From Streptomyces sp. CB00455 (lineage in GTDB: Bacteria > Actinomycetota > Actinomycetes > Streptomycetales > Streptomycetaceae), in the NCBI RefSeq assembly GCF_001905445.1, contig NZ_LIVQ01000007.1, positions 10,953-74,952 on the forward strand: 64,000 nucleotides of DNA. The letters run 5' to 3'. Of the stretch, positions 59,901 through 64,000 are shown in pieces. The notes beneath the pieces were generated by a model that ran no database searches, was not told where the DNA came from, and saw nothing but the letters and a program-made list of their open reading frames with translations. Each line of letters starts with the position of its first letter. The stretch's first letter is position 1. The translations under genes were made by a program, and so were the position numbers.

Positions 59901-61827
59901 CACCGAGCCCGTGCCGGCCGAGGCCGCCGCCCGGCTCCCGCACCCGGCCGTCGCCGGGTGGTGGCGCTTCCAGCGGTGGCCGGGGCAGTCCGAAGTGGTC
60001 GGCGATGTCCTCGACCCTGGGTGTGAACTCCCCTTCCAGACCGGGGAAGAGGAACGCGGTCCGGCCCCGCCCGCCGCCGCCGAGGAGCGGTCGGGGACTG
60101 AACCAGACGTCGCCGCGTCCCTGCCACGCCTCGCCCTTGGCGACGATCCGGCGGGCCAGTGCGAGCCGCTTGGGCGTGGGACCGACGATCCCCAGCCGTA
60201 CGGGCCCGGCGGCGACGGCGCCGGGTGCGGTTTGCGGGCCGGGGGCGTCCAGCAGCGCGCCGAGCGCCTCGGGCGTCGCCGCGCTCAGGAGCAGCACGCG
60301 TTCGCTTTCGCCGTCCGCCTCGAGGACCGCGGCGCGGCGGGCGGGGGTGGGCGCCGCCGCGGGGGAGGGGGCGCCCAAGGCGCCGGGTGCTTCTTCGAGG
60401 ACGACGTGCGCGTTGATGCCGCCGAAGCCGAACGCGTTCACGGCGGCCCGGCGCGGCCGCCCGGGCCCGGTCACCCAGGGAGCCGCCTCGGCCAGGGGGC
60501 GGAAGCGGGTGGCGGCGAGGGCCGGGTGCGGGTCCTCGCAGTGCAAGGTGGGCAACAGCGTGCCGTGGTGGACGGCGAGGGCGGCCTTGACCAGTCCCGC
60601 GACGCCGGCCGCCGGCATGGCGTGCCCGATCATGGACTTCACCGAGCCGATGACGGGCCGGCCGGCCGGGTCGGTCCCGGTCGGCCGGGGCGGTCCGAAC
60701 ACCGCCCGGAGCGTGGCCAGTTCGGCGGCGTCACCGGCCGGAGTGGCGGTACCGTGGGCCTCCAGGAGCCCGAGGGAGCCCGGCTCGGCCGGATCGAGGC
60801 CGGCAGCGCGCCACGCCGCCCGGACCGCCCGGGTCTGCCCGGCAGGGTCGGGATTGACCAGCCCCGAGGCGCGGCCGTCGCTGCTGACGCCGGTCCCCCT
60901 GATCACGGCGTAGACGCGGTCACCGTCGCGCTCGGCGTCGGCGAGCCGCTTGAGGACCACCACCCCGGTGCCCTCCCCGATGAGGATGCCGTCGGCACCC
61001 CGGTGGAAGGGCCGGATGCGCTCGCTGGGGGAGAGCGCGCGCAACTGCGAGAAGACGCTCCACAGCGTGATGTCGTGGCAGTGGTGCACACCCCCGGCCA
61101 GCATCACGTCGCAGCGTCCGGAAGCGAGCGCGGCCACCGCCTGGTCCACGGCGAGCAGCGACGAGGCGCACGCGGCGTCGACGGTGTAGGCCGGGCCCCG
61201 CAGGTCGAGACGGTTGGCGACCCGGGACGCGGCGAGGTTGGGCACCAGGCCGATGGCGTCCTGCGGCCGGTCGGGCCCGAGACGCTCCGTGAACGCCGCC
61301 CTGACGCGCTCCAGTTGCTCCGCGTCCAGACCGGGGACGAGGTCGCCGAGCGTGCGTACGAGCTGTCGTGCCGTACGGACCCGCTGGTCGAGCCGGACCA
61401 GCCCAGGCGTCAGGTAGCCACCCCGGCCGAGCACGATCCCGACCCGGTCGCGGTCGGGCAGCCGCTCGGTGCCGCCCGCGTCCGCGAGGGCGCTCGCGGC
61501 GACGTGCAGCGCGATCAGCTGGTCCGGCTCGGTGCCCGGCACCGAGTGCGGCATGATGCCGAACCGGGTGACGTCGACCTCCAGGGCGGCGTCGACGAAG
61601 CCGCCCCGCCGGCAGTACACCCGGTCGGCGGCGGCCGGTTCCGAGGCGCTGCCCGGGTAGTAGTAGTCGCGGTCCCAGCGTCCCGGCGGCACCTCGCCGA
61701 TCACGTCGACACCGGCGGTGAGGTTGTGCCAGTACGCCGCCAGGTCGGGCGCGCCCGGCAGCAGCACCGCCATGCCGGTGATGGCGACGGGGGCGTGGGC
61801 GGCGCCCCCGGGGGCGGAGAGGGCCAT
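56983..61827 (-). CDS. Iterative type I PKS: KS-AT-DH-PPTase
   Basis: 1614 residues. KS at 10-480 has Cys220 (VDAACASS), His358 (EAHGTATPAGD) and His402 (IGHAMPAAG). AT at about 585-895 has Ser668 (GHSVGEW) and His771 (SGFHTP). An Ala/Pro-rich linker runs 900-1065. The DH double-hotdog lies at about 1070-1340, with His1088 in LLDHCFF. The C-terminal Sfp-type phosphopantetheinyl transferase (about 1390-1610) has GIDIEEI and WFTRFWAAKEAVAKAEGTG. KR and ACP are absent here and are supplied by the neighbouring PKS and the free ACP. This split, with an integral PPTase, recalls PUFA synthases and heterocyst-glycolipid PKSs. Start ATG 61827 is one base after the upstream stop. It is intact, with no broken domain. 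Confidence 0.94.
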   Translation of the reverse strand: MALSAPGGAAHAPVAITGMAVLLPGAPDLAAYWHNLTAGVDVIGEVPPGRWDRDYYYPGSASEPAAADRVYCRRGGFVDAALEVDVTRFGIMPHSVPGTEPDQLIALHVAASALADAGGTERLPDRDRVGIVLGRGGYLTPGLVRLDQRVRTARQLVRTLGDLVPGLDAEQLERVRAAFTERLGPDRPQDAIGLVPNLAASRVANRLDLRGPAYTVDAACASSLLAVDQAVAALASGRCDVMLAGGVHHCHDITLWSVFSQLRALSPSERIRPFHRGADGILIGEGTGVVVLKRLADAERDGDRVYAVIRGTGVSSDGRASGLVNPDPAGQTRAVRAAWRAAGLDPAEPGSLGLLEAHGTATPAGDAAELATLRAVFGPPRPTGTDPAGRPVIGSVKSMIGHAMPAAGVAGLVKAALAVHHGTLLPTLHCEDPHPALAATRFRPLAEAAPWVTGPGRPRRAAVNAFGFGGINAHVVLEEAPGALGAPSPAAAPTPARRAAVLEADGESERVLLLSAATPEALGALLDAPGPQTAPGAVAAGPVRLGIVGPTPKRLALARRIVAKGEAWQGRGDVWFSPRPLLGGGGRGRTAFLFPGLEGEFTPRVEDIADHFGLPRPPLEAPPPGDGRVREPGGGLGRHGLGVVAVGRLLDTALRRIGVVPDAVAGHSVGEWTAMAVGGMYEEAAVDAFMAALDPETVRAADLAYAAVGAPADRVTRVLAGGGHPTVVLSHDNAPNQSMVCGPPEAVETFAAGLRAEGVLVRVLPFRSGFHTPMLEPCLGPFKEAADGMRLRAPHVPVWSGTTAAPFPADEAAVRALFVRHLLEPVRFRALTEALYGAGFRAFVQAGPGQLGSLVGDTLAGRDHLVVAANSPHRGGLAQLRRVATALWTVGAEVDPHVLDAPRTGAVPVPSSVAASLPSTGAAHRRVRLDLGSALVDLPPDPALTTALTRDPAAAPAPAHDPAAVLAPAASASPVAAELTALLRETAQTAATLIAAAAAPRPAGPVRRPAPVVPHGAGSAGPSPRPATPTRPLTAAPATAPPGSAGPATAAPGSAAPAAAPAAAGSCAVVRHESVRVGVDRMPYLLDHCFFPQRADWPDVADRWPVVPATTIVAHLMAAAERSVPGRVAVAVHDACFDRWLTAADPVDVPVTVTQQGPDRVAVSFGPDARAVVELAARHPQAPPAPEPPDPGSERVPAHTAEQVYRERWMFHGPSYQGMSRLCAIGDRHVRATLTTPPAPGALLDNVGQVLGYWIMATHTERTVVFPVRMRHMRFYGPHPAPGTPVECVIRIVSLTDTVLEADAVLTVSGRVWAKLGGWQDRRFDNDPHTRPVERFPDRNTLSAARPGGWSLVYERWPDLASRELIMRNALGGPERSAYAERPPRGRRQWLLGRIAAKDAVRRLLWEGGAGPVYPAELVVRNDASGRPYVTGRHGRELPPLEVSIAHRAEAGVAVARHRPPYADGNPGARAGGPGIDIEEITEPAEATVTTVLTPAERELLAARQAAGQELPGLWFTRFWAAKEAVAKAEGTGFGGRPRDFEVTGARADRLTVAVRPPGPPGGPGAPARTYRVSCERVANPPGLAPRAYVVAWTDGPAPDQPGRETIRDERDQT

Positions 61828-61828
61828 C

Positions 61829-64000
61829 TCACCACTCCGAGGCGGTGTGGACTACGGAGCGGACCGTCTCCTCGCCCCAGGCCAGTTCCCGCAGCAGGGC
61901 CAGGGCGCCCTCCTCGGGGTCGATGAGCGTGACCCCGCGCTGCGCGTAGTGGCGGGCGAGCTCGGGGCCGACCATGCCGGCGTGGTCCTCGGACGGCGCC
62001 CACGGACCCCAGTGGACGGTCAGCGCGCGCCGGCCGGTCCGCGCGGCCCAGGCGGCGCCGAGCGTGTCCAGCGCGTCGTTGGCCGCCGCGTAGTCGGCCT
62101 GGCCGCGGTTGCCGAGTACGGCCGCGATGCTGCCGAACAGCACGACGAAGGAGGGTGGTTGGGGGAGCTGTTCCACCGCGGCGAGCAGCGCCGCGGCGCT
62201 CTCGGTCTTGGTGCCGTAGACCTGCCCGAAGGACTCGGCCGACTTCTCCTCCATCAGCCGGTCCTCGATGATGCCGGCGGCGTGGACCACCCCGTCGATG
62301 CGGCCGTGCTCGGAGTGGATCTCCTTGACCGCCTGGAGCACGGAGGGCGCCTCCCGGCAGTCCACGCTGCGGTAGCGCGCGCGACTGCCGACCGCGCTCA
62401 GCGCGTCCAGTGTCGCGGTCACCTCGCGCCGGGCCAGGACCAGGTCGGCGGCCCGGTCGATCTCGGCGGGGGTGCCGTAGCGGCCGGTGCCCGCGAGCAC
62501 CGTCCGCAGGGCCGCCCGGTCGGGGGCGCCCGCGGTCTCCGGGTCCTCGGGCCCGTCCGGCGCCGGCGTGCGCCCGAGGAGCTCGACCCGGCACCGGGAG
62601 GCGGTCGCGAGGGCCCCCACGCAACGCGCGGTGATCCCGCGGGCACCGCCGACGACGACCACGACACTGTCCCGGTCCAGGCCCAGGGCCGCCGCCTCGG
62701 CGGCGCCCTCGCCCGCGGGCCCCGCTCCTGCGGCGCCGAGCGGCCCGAGCGGCGCCGCGGTCAGCTCGGGAGCGAACCGTCCGCCCGCGGTCCGCAGGAC
62801 GACGGGCACGGCGTCGTCGGCGAGGAGTTCGGCCACCAGTGCGTCCGCCGCCCGTGCGGGTGGCGCGGCCGTGCCCAGGTCCAGTCCGATGCAGCGCACG
62901 CGCACGGCCGGGTACTCCCGGGCGGCGGTCCGCACCAGCCCGTCCACCCCCGCGGCGCGGACCCCGGCCGCCGCGCGGGCGAGGAGGAGCCGCCGGGGCC
63001 CGTGCCGCAGGACGTCCCGTACGAGCGCGAACCCGTCCGGCAGGAACGGCGCACCGTCTTCTCCGAGCGCCGTGAGCAGGACGACGCCGTCCAGGGGCCC
63101 GTCCGCTCCGCGCGGAGCCTGCCCAGCCCCGAGGAGGACCGGGTCGGCGCCGAGCCGGGTGAGGCGGGCTGACAGTTCTGCCGCGACGCCGCGGAAGACG
63201 TCGGTGCCGTCGCCGACCAGGGCGTAGCGTGCTCCGGCGAGCCCGGCCGGTCCGGGGTCGGGCTCCGGGGCGGGCAGGGGCACCGGCAGCATCCGCAGGC
63301 GGCGGGGGGCGGCGACGAGGGGCCGGTCTGCGGGGGCGTCGTCGGGTGCGGGTGCGGGTGCGGGTGCGGGTGCGGGTACTCGTACGGGTTCGGGTACGGG
63401 TACGGGTACGGGTGATGAAACGTTTCCCGGGGCCGGACCGGCGGCCGGGGCGGCCGGGGTGGCCGTTTCGCCGCCGGAGGGACCGGCAGCGCGGGCGGCC
63501 ATCCAGTGTGCGATAGCCGAGGCCGTCCGGGCGCGGGTGAGCTCCTCCAGCTCCGCGTCGTCCAAGGCGAGCGGGGCGGAGCCGTCGAAGGCGCCCAGAC
63601 GCCGCGCCAGCTCACCGGCGATCTCGGCGCGCTTGATGGAGTCGACACTGAGGTCGGCTTCCAGGTCGAGGTCGGGTTCCACCATGTCCAGGGGGTAGCC
63701 GGTGCGCTCGCTGATGAGCTCCAGGACCGTGCGCAGCACCGCTTCCTCGGTGAGGGCCCCGGTCCCCTCCGGTCCGGGCGCGGCAACCGGCGCGGGGACC
63801 TGCGGCGGGACGGGGCCGGACACCGCGGGCACGGCGTACGGGGCCCCCGCGACCGGGAGCTGCGCCGGCCGCTCCGGCTCGCGTGGCGGCGCCGCATGAT
63901 CCGGGAGGGACCCGGCCTCCGGGGCGGCGCCGAAGTAGGCGAGCAGGACGTCGCGTTGTGCGGAGACCATGTCCCGGCTGGTCCGGAGGAATTCGGCGAT
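61829..64000 (-). CDS. PUFA/HglE-like PKS, ACP-KR portion (N-terminus beyond window)
   Basis: About 724 codons are visible and the frame is open through the right edge, so the KS and AT that should precede the ACP lie outside. The visible part starts with the linker IAEFLRTSRDMVSAQRDVLLAYFG. An ACP domain with the PUFA-type motif DLEADLSVDSIKRAEI follows at about 63610-63690. After a low-complexity Pro-Val-Ala linker comes an SDR-type KR: VVVVVGGARGITARCV, then VVHAAGIIEDRLMEEKSAESF, and catalytic Tyr in GNRGQADYAAANDALDTL. The ACP type and ACP-KR order match PfaA/HglE proteins. Stop 61829 is one base before the next gene. Confidence 0.9.
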   Translation of the reverse strand: MAEFLRTSRDMVSAQRDVLLAYFGAAPEAGSLPDHAAPPREPERPAQLPVAGAPYAVPAVSGPVPPQVPAPVAAPGPEGTGALTEEAVLRTVLELISERTGYPLDMVEPDLDLEADLSVDSIKRAEIAGELARRLGAFDGSAPLALDDAELEELTRARTASAIAHWMAARAAGPSGGETATPAAPAAGPAPGNVSSPVPVPVPEPVRVPAPAPAPAPAPDDAPADRPLVAAPRRLRMLPVPLPAPEPDPGPAGLAGARYALVGDGTDVFRGVAAELSARLTRLGADPVLLGAGQAPRGADGPLDGVVLLTALGEDGAPFLPDGFALVRDVLRHGPRRLLLARAAAGVRAAGVDGLVRTAAREYPAVRVRCIGLDLGTAAPPARAADALVAELLADDAVPVVLRTAGGRFAPELTAAPLGPLGAAGAGPAGEGAAEAAALGLDRDSVVVVVGGARGITARCVGALATASRCRVELLGRTPAPDGPEDPETAGAPDRAALRTVLAGTGRYGTPAEIDRAADLVLARREVTATLDALSAVGSRARYRSVDCREAPSVLQAVKEIHSEHGRIDGVVHAAGIIEDRLMEEKSAESFGQVYGTKTESAAALLAAVEQLPQPPSFVVLFGSIAAVLGNRGQADYAAANDALDTLGAAWAARTGRRALTVHWGPWAPSEDHAGMVGPELARHYAQRGVTLIDPEEGALALLRELAWGEETVRSVVHTASEW
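63343..63414. repeat. Hexamer repeats in the PKS linker
   Basis: GGGTGC units followed by GGGTAC units (about twelve in all) code on the minus strand for alternating Pro/Ala and Pro/Val in the linker between ACP and KR. It is in frame and is a typical slippage tract; the linker length may vary between strains. Confidence 0.75.

Noticed and set aside
58229..61926. Long + strand frames across the PKS region
   Set aside because: They mirror the KS-AT-DH-PPTase gene; composition is repetitive and no domain is found.

Overview
The window is a stretch of a high-GC actinobacterial chromosome, almost certainly Streptomyces. Third codon positions are nearly all G or C, and GTG starts and GTGA/ATGA start-stop overlaps are common. 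Gene content also fits: a mycothiol-dependent isomerase-family protein, SPW and DUF2382 proteins, HATPase and MEDS signalling proteins, LacI-controlled polysaccharide loci, and a type I PKS cluster. I saw no tRNA, rRNA, CRISPR array, transposase or integrase.

Region 1-24 kb is a mixed 'stress and housekeeping accessory' stretch. It holds the N-terminal half of a catalase-peroxidase (katG) running off the left edge, a PRC/DUF2382 protein, a Tat-type N,N-dimethylformamidase-beta-like protein, a small protein that reads as a bacterial ADF/cofilin homologue, and a TetR/P450 divergent pair. It continues with a solo TOPRIM protein, an HATPase, an isochorismatase, a CBS protein, a large-subunit catalase (katE), an orphan cytochrome oxidase subunit I (ctaD), an SPW protein, and a TetR/MFS pair separated by four operator-like palindromes at exact 16-bp spacing. 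Several gene remnants (alpha/beta hydrolase, glycosyl hydrolase, MFS) lie between them.

Region 24-27.5 kb is a compact three-gene cassette: a single-pass membrane protein, a P-loop STAND-type NTPase lacking its arms, and a protein carrying the winged-helix/helical arms plus a four-helix membrane C-terminus. It looks like a membrane-tethered STAND machine split over two ORFs. The large gene contains an in-frame TTA codon. This is my best candidate for an undescribed system.

Region 27.6-35 kb carries a fatty acid desaturase, a FAD monooxygenase/TetR pair, an NAD(P)-binding protein, a translationally coupled MEDS-STAS / MEDS-HATPase signalling pair, and a secreted beta-propeller phytase.

Region 35.3-49 kb is a complete beta-mannan utilisation locus: ROK sugar kinase, mannose-6-phosphate isomerase, secreted GH5 mannanase with FN3 and CBM2, carbohydrate esterase, GH2 beta-mannosidase, an ABC sugar importer without its own ATPase, and two closely related LacI regulators. 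A shared 13-bp operator-like element (consensus CTTWAYCGGTTYM) sits before the ROK gene, before the mannanase, and twice between the mannosidase and the importer. This ties the locus into one predicted regulon.

Region 49-53.3 kb has a lipoprotein, a two-domain polysaccharide lyase, a proline-rich membrane protein and a DUF393 protein. Region 53.4-64 kb is the 3' end of a leftward, tightly coupled biosynthetic operon. It comprises an ACP-KR PKS (truncated by the right edge), a KS-AT-DH-phosphopantetheinyl-transferase PKS, a free ACP, an alpha/beta hydrolase, a glycosyltransferase and a zinc-ribbon methyltransferase. The architecture resembles PUFA-synthase/heterocyst-glycolipid-type iterative PKSs, so the inferred product is a glycosylated long-chain lipid.
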